Assembly: GCA_031551525.1 (NCBI GenBank)
Contig: JAVBNN010000043.1
Coordinates: forward strand, 1 to 35,645
Length of the DNA: 35,645 nt
Origin: JAVBNN01 sp031551525
Lineage (GTDB): Bacteria; Bacillota; Negativicutes; Acidaminococcales; JAISLQ01
Reading direction: 5' to 3'
In this document: positions 1-9,103 of the stretch, piece by piece
How positions within the stretch are numbered: the first letter of the stretch is position 1
Layout of the letters: each line of letters opens with the position of its first letter
Notes under the pieces: model-generated
The model's input: only the letters and a program-made list of their open reading frames with translations
Told to the model about the DNA's origin: nothing
Databases searched by the model: none
Made by a program: the position numbers and the translations under genes

Positions 1-663
1 GTAGTTTTATCGGCGATGTTGTTTGCGTCAGCTGTTTCGGCGGCTGAAGCGCCTGTGCAGGTGAAGCATAAAGAGGTGAAAGAGGGCCAAATTGATGCGT
101 TTATTCCCATTATCAGCGGCTCTCCATCCAAGTCAGTGGAAAATAAAGTTAATGAAATGCTGGCCTCCAGCGTGCAAAAAACTATAGATGAGTTCAAACT
201 GGCAACTAATGACAAGAGTGTGCCGGAAGAAAAACGGCTACAAAACATGTTTTTTTCTAACTATACGGTGAAATACAATAAATACAATCTTTTTAGTATA
301 GTCACTTTTGGGGCGAACTATACCGGCGGCGCGCACGGTATGCGCTGGAAGCACAGCTGGACGCTGGATATGGCCAGCGGGAAAGTGTATACCTTACCCG
401 AGCTGTTCAATCCGATCAGCAACTATAAGAATGTTATCAATGACGCTATAAACCGCCAGATAAAAGAAAACGACTGGGAGCGGGATGTAAAATTCCCAGG
501 GATAGACGATAAAACCAATTTTTACATCACGGAAGAGATGCTGGTGGTGTACTACCCGCTTTACGAAATAGCGCCCTATTCTACGGGCCTGCCGGAATTT
601 TATATCCCAGTCAGGATGTTGCAGGATATGTTTGCCAAGGGAATGAAAATACAGTCTTTATAA
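1..663 (+). CDS. exported DUF4163/DUF3298 (RsiV-like) protein, 5' truncated
   Basis: The reading frame is open to the first base of the window, so the true start lies upstream; the internal ATG at 16 is inside a signal peptide (hydrophobic LSAMLFASAVSA, then AEAP). The mature part has an N-terminal DUF4163-like half and a C-terminal DUF3298 half, recognisable by TGGAHG near residue 103 and the YYPLYEIAPYSTG-LPEF stretch near the end. Proteins of this family are exported or membrane-anchored; some, such as RsiV of Bacillus, are anti-sigma factors that bind lysozyme, but no cytoplasmic anti-sigma region is visible here. Function unknown beyond the family. A strong hairpin terminator follows the stop. 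Confidence 0.8.
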   Translation, partial: VVLSAMLFASAVSAAEAPVQVKHKEVKEGQIDAFIPIISGSPSKSVENKVNEMLASSVQKTIDEFKLATNDKSVPEEKRLQNMFFSNYTVKYNKYNLFSIVTFGANYTGGAHGMRWKHSWTLDMASGKVYTLPELFNPISNYKNVINDAINRQIKENDWERDVKFPGIDDKTNFYITEEMLVVYYPLYEIAPYSTGLPEFYIPVRMLQDMFAKGMKIQSL

Positions 664-668
664 AAAGT

Positions 669-696
669 AAAGCCGCTCGGAGAGCGGCTTTTTCTT
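669..696. terminator. bidirectional intrinsic terminator
   Basis: Stem AGCCGCTC (671-678) pairs with GAGCGGCT (682-689) around a 3-nt loop. It is followed by a T-rich run on the plus strand and preceded by an A-rich run, so it can serve both the DUF3298 gene and the convergent LUD-domain gene. Confidence 0.85.
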
Positions 697-699
697 TGA

Positions 700-1341
700 C
701 TAGTAGCCCAGTTCTTCGCCAACCAGGAGGATGGTAATATTCGACTGAGAAGGCTTTTTGTGCATGATCGAGGTAACGTTGCAAATGCGGCGCGGTGACT
801 CGCAGTCCATGCATATTCCGGTGGTGGTACAAGGATTAGGCAGGCTTAGACGTTTATTATTAGCCGGAGCGGCTAAGAACTCCAGCCGTTCCATAGCTGC
901 GTTTACATCAGCCGCTACTTTGTTGATGCCGGCGATAATGACTACCTGCTTGGGGCCAAATGTTATAGCCGCCACGCGATTACCCGTACCGTCGATATTG
1001 ACCAGTTGCCCGTCCATCGTAAGTGCGTTGGTGCTGGTGATGAAAGCATCTGCCGTCAGCATGGCCCGCCGGTTAGAAAGGGCGATCTCCGGTGTTATGC
1101 CGGGGCCTTCCCGTAAGATCATTTTGTTGCCGCGTTTGGCCAGCTCTTCGACCAAGCCGATTTCTTCGAGTGTGACGGAACCCCCAACTCCGACCGACGC
1201 TCCGGTCGGTATGATCTCTAATGCCCGTTTGAGTGCCTCAGCGCCGGTCGCCAGATATTCCGCTTTGAAACGGTTTTTTTCGAGAGCGGCTACTGTCTTT
1301 TTGCCAATAGTTTCCTTATGCCAGGTTAATGTTGTGTCCAT
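700..1341 (-). CDS. LUD-domain (DUF162, LutC/YkgG-like) protein
   Basis: A 213-residue single-domain protein of the LUD family, whose best-known members (LutB/LutC) take part in lactate oxidation. Visible family features are GASVGVGGS near residue 47, REGPG near 77, TSTNALT near 103 with NIDGTGNRVAA after it, and a Cys-containing tail (NPCTTTGICMDC, then RRICN) typical of the short stand-alone DUF162 branch. There are no lutA or lutB neighbours, so a lactate role is not supported by context. The start is chosen from a strong GGGGAGG site eight bases upstream of the ATG. It converges on the DUF3298 gene and shares its terminator. Confidence 0.8.
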   Translation of the reverse strand: MDTTLTWHKETIGKKTVAALEKNRFKAEYLATGAEALKRALEIIPTGASVGVGGSVTLEEIGLVEELAKRGNKMILREGPGITPEIALSNRRAMLTADAFITSTNALTMDGQLVNIDGTGNRVAAITFGPKQVVIIAGINKVAADVNAAMERLEFLAAPANNKRLSLPNPCTTTGICMDCESPRRICNVTSIMHKKPSQSNITILLVGEELGY

Positions 1342-1421
1342 GAAAATACCTCCCCATAATCAAAAACAATCCCTGGATTTTTATATTTGACAAAATAAAA
1401 ATAAATCCTGCCTGCTTTACG

Positions 1422-1450
1422 TGGACAGATAAGAAGCGGTATGCTATAAT
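1422..1450 (+). promoter_or_regulatory. sigma-A-type promoter of tRNA-Arg
   Basis: -35 TGGACA (1422-1427), 17-nt spacer, perfect -10 TATAAT (1445-1450). The mature tRNA begins 22 nt after the -10. Confidence 0.75.
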
Positions 1451-1472
1451 TCAAAAGTGTCAAAATCAATAC

Positions 1473-1547
1473 GCGCCCGTAGCTCAGGGGATAGAGCACC
1501 GGCCTCCGGAGCCGGGAGCGCAGGTTCGATTCCTGCCGGGCGCACCA
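1473..1547 (+). tRNA. tRNA-Arg (anticodon CCG)
   Basis: Full cloverleaf. The acceptor stem is GCGCCCG / CGGGCGC, the anticodon stem CCGGC / GCCGG encloses the loop CTCCGGA giving anticodon CCG (codon CGG), and the T-loop is TTCGATT. The CCA end is encoded. Confidence 0.97.
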
Positions 1548-1560
1548 TAGTATTTATGCG

Positions 1561-1592
1561 GCTTTTGGGCTTTTGCCCAAAGGCTGTTTTTT
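1561..1592 (+). terminator. intrinsic terminator of tRNA-Arg
   Basis: Ten-bp stem GCTTTTGGGC / GCCCAAAGGC (one G-U pair) with a TTTT loop, followed by TGTTTTTT. Confidence 0.85.
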
Positions 1593-1907
1593 ATATTTGC
1601 CGTTTATTTTTGTGAAAAATTTTTATGTGGTCATTTTTGGGCGGGGTCTATAGTAATTAGTTCGCCCATTTTTTGCGCGATTGCCTTGTTCTTGTTTTTA
1701 AGCTTGTTACCGTATATGCCGGTAGTGGTTGTCAGGTGGTTATGCTTTTTTTAACACTTGTCTAGCTGGTAGGCAGGTGTTTGTAGCGAGGACAGGTACT
1801 TTATGCTTGGTTATAAACATTCATTTATTAATTTTTTTGTGTTATAATCTAAGTTAATTGCATGCATTTTTAATTTATAATCGGTTATATAGGAAGGCTG
1901 ATTTCAG
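1593..1907 (+). promoter_or_regulatory. AT-rich leader with extended -10 promoter for the hybrid kinase
   Basis: No gene is visible in this stretch. A weak long-loop inverted repeat (TGGGCG at 1638-1643, CGCCCA at 1663-1668, then T-rich) may be residual termination. An extended -10 element TGTTATAAT (1840-1848) lies 60 nt upstream of the kinase GTG start, with a poor -35 (TTCATT at 1820). I recognise no riboswitch. Confidence 0.55.
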
Positions 1908-4900
1908 GTGCGGATACAGGATACTTATGATCGTTTCAACAAATTGATGGAGAAGCTTTTCAACAAGTACGGATTAAATTTGCGGGCGCAGCTTATTATC
2001 ATCTTTCTGTTTGTAAAGGTGCTGCCGCTTGTCTTGCTGGCGCTGATCGCCTGGCATCAGATCATGCATCTGGGCGGGGCTTTGATGACGCGCGCGGTAG
2101 ACGATTCGACGGTGGCGCTCAATGACAGCGCGATCGAGAATATAGAGCGCATGACGACAGATACGGCGCAGCGTGTGGCGGGCTTTCTGTATGGCAGGGA
2201 TAACGATGTGCTTTTTCTGTCGGGGATAGAGCCGAATGAGAAGAATTATCGCCAGTTTATCAGCAATAATATCGGTAAGCTGATCAAGAAGAACAAGTGG
2301 GAGTTGTCTGCGGATGGTATGCGCTGGGTTTCGGCCGAGCCTCAGCCGCAAAGGTCGATCGGCGAGATGTCGGCCAATCCTGAAAATAACGATACGGTGC
2401 TTGGCGCAAGTTTTCATTACCGCCATCCGGATACTTTCAGTTATGTAAATGTACCGCTTTATGATGAGGTAACTTTCGTAGGCCTCGATGGCCGGGAAAT
2501 AATAAAGGTGGTAGCTGACGCTTCGCCCAAGGTTAGTTATCCGGTGAGTCGGCAGTTGAGGGATATATCTAAAAAGGAAAATACGTTTGCCGCCTCTGAA
2601 AGTTATTTTGATGAACTGAAAAAGCTCAAACCGGGCGAGATATATGTGTCTGATGTTATCGGCGCTTATGTATCATCGCATGTTATCGGCATGTATACGC
2701 CGAAGATGGTGATGATCGGTCAGGTCAACGCGGAGGTAACGGCGCTGAAGGGTTTGCCGAAGACCGCCGAAACGGGCGCATTGATAGAGAAATTGTCTTT
2801 GTTGAAAGACAATAAGATAAAAAGTATGGCGATCAGCGCCGGCAGCAACCAGGAGATAAACGCCCGGACTATTGCCGCGGTAAATGCGGAACTGGCGAAT
2901 ATCAAAAAGACTGTGGCGTCACCTGAACTGCTCAAGCGCATGGAAGATCTTGAAAAGAGAATAGGCGCGGTGCAGTTCGAGCCGGAAAAAGAGGCTTACG
3001 CGGGTGAGGAAAACCCGAACGGCAAGCGGTTTGAGGGTATTGTGCGCTGGGCGGCTCCGGTGACCAGCGATGGGACGAAGAACGGTCGGATCATCGGCTA
3101 TGTGACGGTCGCGCTCAACCACGACCATATTATGGAGTTCAGCGATCACCTGACCCCGATGGCCGGGCGGTATACCGAGATATCGAACGCTTTTGACGGC
3201 AACTATGCTTTTATCTGGGATTATCAGTGCCGCAGTATTGCCCATCCGCGGCATCATTCTATCGTGGGTTTTGATCCGAAGACGGGTGTCCCGGAGATAC
3301 CCTGGCTGGAAAATTCGCTTTACGAAAAGCTGTTGGCCCGAGCAGGGGTGAGTGATCTTAAGGGTTTGAAGGAAAAATGGCCCGAGTTGATCAATCATGG
3401 GCCAATGTTGGAACTGATAAAAGACCAAGGGACTTTTTCAGAGCAGTCGAGAACGAAAAAACCGGCTTTGCCGCTTACGCGCGCGGGGCTGGTTGGTTTG
3501 GACGGGCGTTATCTTAATACCGCGCCGCAGTGTACGGGGTGGATGGAGTTGACTAAAGACGGCGGTTCCGGGTCTTTTTATATCTTGTGGAGCGGACTTT
3601 ATAAATTGACTACTGCGGCGGCCATACCTTACTATACGGGGCAGTACGCGCCGTCTTCTGCCAACAACTATTCCAAGCGCGGTTTTGCTTTTGTAGCTAT
3701 CGGCGCAGGGCTCGAGGACTTCCAGCGGCCGGCTAAAGAGTCGGAAAAGGGACTGGAAGAGGTTATTGCCAATAATATTAAGAGCACTTCCGTGCAGCTT
3801 ATCGGCACGACGGCCATGCTGGTCTTATTAACCGTGCTGGCTGCTATCTGGACGTCTTCTTTCCTGTCGAACAATATAAATAAGTTGATCACAGGTATAT
3901 CACGTTTTCGGTCGGGCGAGCGGCAGTTCCGCTTCAATTCCGGTTTGAAAGACGAGTTTGGCCAACTGTCCGAGTCTTTTGACGATATGGCTGACAGTAT
4001 AGTTTCGAGTGTTAACGGCTCTATGAGTATTACGGATATGGATTTGAAGATCAAGTATATGAACGAGCAGGGGCTGAGGTTTGTCAAAAAGACGCTGGAT
4101 GAAGTTATCGGCACGTCTTATAAAGAGACCAGTGTGTATCCTTTTGGCTCGCAGTACTGTCCGATCACCGCTTTTGAGGAAGGACGGGAGCCGGAGATAT
4201 ATCATCTCGACAGCGGGGAATATATAAAGGGTGAGGCGCATTATCTCTGGGACAAGGATGGGGAGAAGGCCGGTTATATCATTGTGAGCAGTGATATTAC
4301 CGAGATACAGGAAGCCAGGACGAAGGCCGAGCAGGCCAGCCATGCCAAGAGCGCTTTTCTTTCTAACATGAGCCATGAGATAAGGACGCCGATGAATGCG
4401 ATCATAGGCATGACGTCTATCGGCAAAGTGGCCGGCAGTGTGGAGCGCAAAAACTACGCTTTCGACAAGATAGAGAATGCTTCTACCCATCTGTTGGGCG
4501 TTATCAACGATATCCTTGATATGTCAAAGATTGAGGCGGACAAGTTCGAGTTGTCGCCGGTAGAGTTCCATTATGAAAAGATGCTGCAAAATGTGCTCAA
4601 TGTAATAAGTTTCCGTGTGGACGAAAAGGAGCAGAAACTTTTCGTCAATGTCGGCGATGGCATACCGCGTGTGCTGTTTGGAGACGATCAGCGTCTGGCG
4701 CAGGTCATTACCAATCTCTTATCGAACGCCGTGAAATTTACGCCGGAATACGGTAGTATTGGCGTCAACAGCCGCTTGGTGAGTGAAGAGGATGGGGTAT
4801 GTACGCTGGAGATCGAGGTGACCGACACTGGCATAGGCGTCACGAAAGAGCAGCAGTCGCGCCTTTTTGCTTCGTTTGAACAGGCTGAGAGCAGTACGAC

Positions 4901-5873
4901 GCGCAAGTTTGGCGGTACCGGGCTTGGGCTCGCTATCTCCAAGCGGATCATCGAGATGATGGGCGGTACTATTTGGGTAGAATCCGAGCCTGGCCGGGGG
5001 TCGAAATTTGTTTTTACTGTGAAGCTCAAACGCGCTATGGACGCAAACCGCGGCAGCCAGTTCAAACCGGGCGTGAACTGGAGCAATATCCGAATATTGG
5101 CGGTAGATGACGACAAGGATGTACGTGAATTTTTTGCCGAGATAATGAGAAGGTTGGGCGCGGCTTGCGATACGGCAGGCAGCGGTGAGGAGGCAGTCGC
5201 TCTTATCGAGGGTAAAGGCGCGTATGATCTGTATTTTGTCGACTGGAAGATGCCGGGCATGGACGGTGTGGAACTTTCCAAGCTGATCAAAGAGAATAAG
5301 GCTGACAAGTCAGTAGTTATCATGATATCCGCGACTGAGTGGAGTTTTATCGAAGAATCGGCAAAAAGCGCCGGTGTAGATAAATTTCTTCTAAAACCAC
5401 TTTTGCCTTCTCTTATAGAGGAGTGTATCAACGAGTGCATCGGTGCAACGCAGCTGTCCGATGATGGCGCCGGGGCCGATGAGGCGAGCAATTTCGCCGG
5501 CAGGCATATACTTCTGGCGGAGGATGTTGATATCAACAGGGAGATAGTCATCGCCTGTCTCGAGCCTACGGAGTTGGAGATAGATTGTGCGGAAAACGGT
5601 GTTGAGGCGGTGAATATGTTCAAAGCTGCACCGGAAAAATACGATATGATTTTCATGGATATGCAGATGCCGGAGATGGACGGCCTCGAAGCGACCCGGC
5701 AAATCCGGGGGCTCGATCTGCCGCGAGCTAAAGAGATACCCATAGTGGCCATGACAGCCAATGTATTTAGGGAGGACATAGAAAAATGCCTGAATGCCGG
5801 TATGAACGACCATGTGGGAAAACCGCTCGATTTTGATGAAGTGGACAAGATATTGAAAAAGTATTTTAAATGA
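1908..5873 (+). CDS. orphan hybrid sensor histidine kinase with two receiver domains
   Basis: A 1321-residue membrane sensor kinase. In order: TM1 (about 28-48), a large extracytoplasmic sensing region (about 50-625), TM2 (about 627-655), HAMP-like linker (655-705), PAS-like domain (about 708-805), HisKA with phospho-acceptor His823 in the MSHEIRTPMN box, an HATPase domain (LSNAVKFT, DTGIGV, GGTGLGLAI), receiver 1 (about 1062-1178, phospho-acceptor Asp1112 in YFVDWKMPGMDG) and receiver 2 (about 1201-1320, Asp1251 in FMDMQMPEMDG). All catalytic boxes look intact. There is no HPt domain and no response regulator nearby, so the phosphorelay output lies elsewhere. The start is a GTG preceded by AGGAAGG; the signal sensed is unknown. 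Confidence 0.93.
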   Translation: MRIQDTYDRFNKLMEKLFNKYGLNLRAQLIIIFLFVKVLPLVLLALIAWHQIMHLGGALMTRAVDDSTVALNDSAIENIERMTTDTAQRVAGFLYGRDNDVLFLSGIEPNEKNYRQFISNNIGKLIKKNKWELSADGMRWVSAEPQPQRSIGEMSANPENNDTVLGASFHYRHPDTFSYVNVPLYDEVTFVGLDGREIIKVVADASPKVSYPVSRQLRDISKKENTFAASESYFDELKKLKPGEIYVSDVIGAYVSSHVIGMYTPKMVMIGQVNAEVTALKGLPKTAETGALIEKLSLLKDNKIKSMAISAGSNQEINARTIAAVNAELANIKKTVASPELLKRMEDLEKRIGAVQFEPEKEAYAGEENPNGKRFEGIVRWAAPVTSDGTKNGRIIGYVTVALNHDHIMEFSDHLTPMAGRYTEISNAFDGNYAFIWDYQCRSIAHPRHHSIVGFDPKTGVPEIPWLENSLYEKLLARAGVSDLKGLKEKWPELINHGPMLELIKDQGTFSEQSRTKKPALPLTRAGLVGLDGRYLNTAPQCTGWMELTKDGGSGSFYILWSGLYKLTTAAAIPYYTGQYAPSSANNYSKRGFAFVAIGAGLEDFQRPAKESEKGLEEVIANNIKSTSVQLIGTTAMLVLLTVLAAIWTSSFLSNNINKLITGISRFRSGERQFRFNSGLKDEFGQLSESFDDMADSIVSSVNGSMSITDMDLKIKYMNEQGLRFVKKTLDEVIGTSYKETSVYPFGSQYCPITAFEEGREPEIYHLDSGEYIKGEAHYLWDKDGEKAGYIIVSSDITEIQEARTKAEQASHAKSAFLSNMSHEIRTPMNAIIGMTSIGKVAGSVERKNYAFDKIENASTHLLGVINDILDMSKIEADKFELSPVEFHYEKMLQNVLNVISFRVDEKEQKLFVNVGDGIPRVLFGDDQRLAQVITNLLSNAVKFTPEYGSIGVNSRLVSEEDGVCTLEIEVTDTGIGVTKEQQSRLFASFEQAESSTTRKFGGTGLGLAISKRIIEMMGGTIWVESEPGRGSKFVFTVKLKRAMDANRGSQFKPGVNWSNIRILAVDDDKDVREFFAEIMRRLGAACDTAGSGEEAVALIEGKGAYDLYFVDWKMPGMDGVELSKLIKENKADKSVVIMISATEWSFIEESAKSAGVDKFLLKPLLPSLIEECINECIGATQLSDDGAGADEASNFAGRHILLAEDVDINREIVIACLEPTELEIDCAENGVEAVNMFKAAPEKYDMIFMDMQMPEMDGLEATRQIRGLDLPRAKEIPIVAMTANVFREDIEKCLNAGMNDHVGKPLDFDEVDKILKKYFK

Positions 5874-5885
5874 ATGACTGTAGGG

Positions 5886-5917
5886 AAGGCCTTTCGCTTG
5901 CTGCGAAGGGCCTTTTT
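5886..5917 (+). terminator. intrinsic terminator after the hybrid kinase
   Basis: Twelve-bp stem AAGGCCTTTCGC / GCGAAGGGCCTT with one G-U pair and a TTGCT loop, followed by TTTG. Confidence 0.85.
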
Positions 5918-6072
5918 GTGATGTGTCGGCATTAACGGTTAATTGTCAAAAACAAAGCCGCGGCCGTGTGATAGGCGTGGACTTGATTTTGGATTTAGTC
6001 TGTTGGTGCATATCGGGTTTGTACATTTGCATGGAAGCATGTCCGAAAACGGCGAGAAAAATATGTTGTATA

Positions 6073-6081
6073 TGTTATAAT
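6073..6081 (+). promoter_or_regulatory. extended -10 promoter of the alkylation-repair cluster
   Basis: TGTTATAAT is a perfect -10 with an extended TGn, 20 nt upstream of the Ada-AlkA start. No good -35 is seen at the expected place. This fits an activator-dependent promoter, as for ada, but that is inference. Confidence 0.5.
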
Positions 6082-6100
6082 CAGTTCAACGGAAAGGACG

Positions 6101-7573
6101 GTGGCAAAAAGATTGATAGGTAGCGACAGCGGCTTATACGCAGCTTTTAAGGCGAAAGACGCGCGCTTTGACGGGCGTTTTTTTGTAGGTGTATCGTCTA
6201 CTGGAATATATTGCCGCCCGGTATGCCGGGCGCGTCAGCCAAAAGCAGAAAACTGTACTTTTTATGCGACTGCGGCGGAAGCGGAACAAGCAGGTTACCG
6301 TCCGTGCCTTTTGTGCAGGCCGGAGCTTGCTCCCGGCAATGCGATCACTGATGCTACTGCTAATTTGGTTTACAGGTCGGCCAGAATGTTGGAAGAACGC
6401 TGTGGCAACGGGCAGGGATTGGAAGAAATAGCCGGCCAACTTGGTTGTACAGGCCGACATCTGCGGCGTGTTTTTACAGAAGAGTACAACGTTTCACCGG
6501 TTCAATATCTGCAAACATGCAGGTTGCTCCTCGCGAAAAATCTGCTTACAGATACAAATTTGCCGGTGCTGGAAGTAGCCATGGCGGCGGGGTTTGGCAG
6601 TTTGCGGCGCTTTAACGATCTTTTCAAAAAAAAATATAATCTGTCACCTACAGCTTTGCGCAAGCGGGTAGCAGAAGGAAAAAAGCATAATGGCGAGATT
6701 ACTTTGGCGTTAGGTTACCGTCCGCCTTATCATTGGGAAAAAATGCTGGATTTTCTGGCTGGGCGTGCGATAACCGGTGTGGAAATTGTGAAAAACGGTG
6801 AATATATGCGTGCCGTACGTTTGAAAGACGCGAAAGGCAAGCATGCTACCGGTTGGATACGGGTAGGGCACAAGGAAAAAAGGCATGCCCTGAGCGTAAC
6901 GGTGAGCGAAACTTTACTTCCCGTCCTCGCGCAGGTATTGGCGCGGGTACGCCACTTGTTTGATTTGTATTGCGATCCGGGTGCGGTGTATGAAACACTA
7001 AAGGGGATGAATGCTCTCCGGACTGGCTTGTGTGTTTTGGGAACCCGTGTGCCGGGGTGTTTTAACGCTTTTGAAATGGCGGCGCGGGCGGTGCTGGGAC
7101 AGCAGATAACTGTGAAAGCGGCCAGCACACTGGCGAGCAGGGTAGTCGCAGTTTACGGTACGCCTGTTGAAACCGGGATCGAGGGCTTGACCCATGTTTT
7201 TCCATCACCCGAAGATATAATGCTTTTAGACGGAGCTATTGACGGTCATCTTGGCCCGTTAGGTATAATTTCGACTCGGGCAAAAACGATTTATGAGTTG
7301 GCGCGGTCATTGGCGCAAGGTGAGATTGCTCTTGACTTTTGCGCCCAACCGGAAGAAGAAATGAAGAAACTGATGAAAATTCGCGGTATCGGAAGCTGGA
7401 CAGCGCAGTACATAGCTATGCGTGCGATGGAGTGGCCGGATGCTTTCCTTGAAACGGATGCGGGTGTGAAAAAGGCGCTTGAGCCTTATTCGTCAAAAGA
7501 GCTGCTGGATATGTCGGAGGCTTGGCGACCGTGGCGCAGCTATGCTACCGTTAACTTGTGGAATACGCTATAA
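6101..7573 (+). CDS. Ada-AlkA fusion: methyl-sensing regulator and 3-methyladenine DNA glycosylase
   Basis: A 490-residue fusion. Residues about 10-75 form the Ada zinc domain with ligands Cys38, Cys42, Cys69 and Cys72; in Ada one of these accepts a methyl group from DNA phosphotriesters and switches the protein into an activator. Residues about 85-185 are an AraC-type double HTH (RRVFTEEYNVSPVQYL, then AAGFGSLRRFNDLFKKKY). Residues about 195-275 match the AlkA N-terminal domain, and 290-480 the HhH-GPD glycosylase (LGQQITVKAAS, IRGIGSWTAQY), with probable catalytic Asp453 in ETDAGVKKAL. It should regulate its own cluster and excise alkylated bases. The GTG start has a tight Shine-Dalgarno spacing; a TTG at 6113 is possible. 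Methyltransferases follow on the same strand. Confidence 0.93.
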   Translation: MAKRLIGSDSGLYAAFKAKDARFDGRFFVGVSSTGIYCRPVCRARQPKAENCTFYATAAEAEQAGYRPCLLCRPELAPGNAITDATANLVYRSARMLEERCGNGQGLEEIAGQLGCTGRHLRRVFTEEYNVSPVQYLQTCRLLLAKNLLTDTNLPVLEVAMAAGFGSLRRFNDLFKKKYNLSPTALRKRVAEGKKHNGEITLALGYRPPYHWEKMLDFLAGRAITGVEIVKNGEYMRAVRLKDAKGKHATGWIRVGHKEKRHALSVTVSETLLPVLAQVLARVRHLFDLYCDPGAVYETLKGMNALRTGLCVLGTRVPGCFNAFEMAARAVLGQQITVKAASTLASRVVAVYGTPVETGIEGLTHVFPSPEDIMLLDGAIDGHLGPLGIISTRAKTIYELARSLAQGEIALDFCAQPEEEMKKLMKIRGIGSWTAQYIAMRAMEWPDAFLETDAGVKKALEPYSSKELLDMSEAWRPWRSYATVNLWNTL

Positions 7574-7620
7574 AGCGGTGATAAGCACAAACGATACAGG
7601 CAAAACGAAGGGGGTACATG

Positions 7621-8160
7621 ATGTATTGTTCGACAAGATACCGATCGGGCATGGGGGTGTTTACACTGGCCTGCGCTGGAGATAACCTGGTGGGAGTTTG
7701 GCTGGAGGGGCAAAAATATCATGGCGGGACTATAGCCGAAGCTATGATAGAAAAGAGCGATATGCCGGTATTCGATATTGCGAAAAAGTGGCTGGACAGA
7801 TATTTTGCCGGCGAAAAACCCGCTATTGATGAATTGCCGTTAGCGCCTATAGGCGGCGAATTCCGTCAGGAAGTGTGGAAAATATTGTGTGAGATACCAT
7901 ATGGTAAAGTTGTCACTTATGGTGATATTGCCAAAAAAATATCCGGAAAAGCGAATAAAAAAAGCATGTCCAGTCAAGCAGTAGGCGGAGCAGTCGGGCA
8001 CAATCCCATATCTATAATCATCCCCTGCCATCGCGTTGTTGGTGCAAACGGCAGTCTGACCGGCTATGCCGGAGGGATTGGCACAAAAGTAAAGTTGCTG
8101 GAACTGGAAGGGGCGGACTTGTCCGGCTTGTTTGTGCCGACAAGGGGGACAGCGCTTTAG
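7621..8160 (+). CDS. ogt: methylated-DNA-protein cysteine methyltransferase, copy 1
   Basis: A 179-residue Ogt/MGMT suicide repair protein that transfers the alkyl group from O6-alkylguanine in DNA to its own cysteine. The active-site motif IIPCHRVVG carries nucleophile Cys136, the DNA-binding helix region is MSSQAVGGAVGHNP, and VTYGDIAKK precedes it. Two ATGs occur in tandem (7618 and 7621); the second has better spacing from AGGGGG and aligns with the start of copy 2. It lies 47 nt after the Ada-AlkA gene. It closely resembles the gene at 9668-10207: equal length, near-identical C-terminal two thirds, and a divergent first 45 residues. Confidence 0.94.
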   Translation: MYCSTRYRSGMGVFTLACAGDNLVGVWLEGQKYHGGTIAEAMIEKSDMPVFDIAKKWLDRYFAGEKPAIDELPLAPIGGEFRQEVWKILCEIPYGKVVTYGDIAKKISGKANKKSMSSQAVGGAVGHNPISIIIPCHRVVGANGSLTGYAGGIGTKVKLLELEGADLSGLFVPTRGTAL

Positions 8161-8179
8161 GAGCATAAAGGGTGAGAAT

Positions 8180-9103
8180 ATGATTATCAGCGCAAGCCGC
8201 AGGACAGATATACCGGCGTTTTATTCGGAATGGTTTATCAACAGGCTGAAAGATGGATATGTCCTGATCCCCAATCCGCGCAACCCGAAGCGTTTGGGGC
8301 GTATTGATTTGTCGCCTGAAAATGTGGACTGTATTGCGTTTTGGACAAAAAATCCAGCTGCTATGCTGGATAAACTTGGTGATTTGGATTCAATGGGATA
8401 TTCTTATTATATGCAATTTACCCTTACGCCATACGGCAAGGCTATTGAGCCGGGCTTGCCGCCAAAGGCGGAATTGCTGCGGACATTTGCACAAATGTCC
8501 GGGCATATCGGCGCTATTCGTTCGGTGTGGCGGTATGACCCGGTTATTGTTGATGATAGACATGGAGTGAAGTGGCATATAGAGCGCTTTTCCGAAATGT
8601 GCGCAAACCTGTGTGATTATACGGAGCGGTGTATTTTGAGTTTCGTTGATCCTTATCATAGTTTGAACGGTAGGTACCGGCCTTTGTCGCAGGGCGAAAT
8701 GACCGGGATTGCGGCAGGATTTTCAGAAATTGCGAAGCGGTGCGGTATTGCGCTCTATACATGTGCGGAGGAAATTGATCTTTCACAATATGGTATTGGA
8801 CACAGTGTCTGTGTCGGCCAGAGTCTTATAGAAAAAATAATTGGGCGCCGCATATCGGCAAAAAAGGATGCAAATCAGCGCGCTGCCTGCTGCTGCATAG
8901 AGAGCGCCGACATTGGAGTTTATGATACCTGTCCGCATGGCTGCACTTATTGCTATGCGACAGCAAACCCCAAGGCCGCGCTGCGCCGTGCGGCGGAACA
9001 TGATCCGCGCACGCCCATGCTTACCGGATATCCTAATGGTGATGAAATTATTACGGAATGCCCGGGAGCAGCACGGAAAATTGTCCAGTATAGTCTGTTT
9101 TAA
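8180..9103 (+). CDS. DUF1848 protein with C-terminal CX3CX2C motif
   Basis: A 307-residue protein that opens with MIISASRRTDIPAFYSEWF, a signature of the DUF1848 family. Near the C-terminus it carries Cys237-Cys238-Cys239 and then TCPHGCTYCYA with Cys251, Cys255 and Cys258 in the CX3CX2C spacing that radical SAM enzymes use to hold a [4Fe-4S] cluster. A C-terminal position for this motif is unusual. No biochemical function is established that I know of. The start was placed at the ATG with an AAGGGTGA site rather than at an upstream in-frame ATG inside the methyltransferase gene. Its place between two O6-alkylguanine repair genes suggests a role in nucleic-acid repair or methyl chemistry. Confidence 0.85.
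   Translation: MIISASRRTDIPAFYSEWFINRLKDGYVLIPNPRNPKRLGRIDLSPENVDCIAFWTKNPAAMLDKLGDLDSMGYSYYMQFTLTPYGKAIEPGLPPKAELLRTFAQMSGHIGAIRSVWRYDPVIVDDRHGVKWHIERFSEMCANLCDYTERCILSFVDPYHSLNGRYRPLSQGEMTGIAAGFSEIAKRCGIALYTCAEEIDLSQYGIGHSVCVGQSLIEKIIGRRISAKKDANQRAACCCIESADIGVYDTCPHGCTYCYATANPKAALRRAAEHDPRTPMLTGYPNGDEIITECPGAARKIVQYSLF

Noticed and set aside
758..1390. Long plus-strand frame opposite the LUD-domain gene
   Set aside because: It is antisense to a clear family member, with no ribosome site and composition typical of a shadow frame.
1593..1907. Riboswitch or mobile-element scar downstream of tRNA-Arg
   Set aside because: No repeated tRNA 3' end, integrase or known aptamer core is visible; only AT-rich DNA and a promoter.
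4688..5932. 414-codon minus-strand frame under the hybrid kinase
   Set aside because: It overlaps the intact kinase, HATPase and receiver domains, and its Ser/Pro-rich translation matches nothing.
5923..6123. 66-codon Cys-rich frame before the Ada-AlkA gene
   Set aside because: It spans the promoter region, starts inside the preceding terminator area, and lacks a ribosome site.
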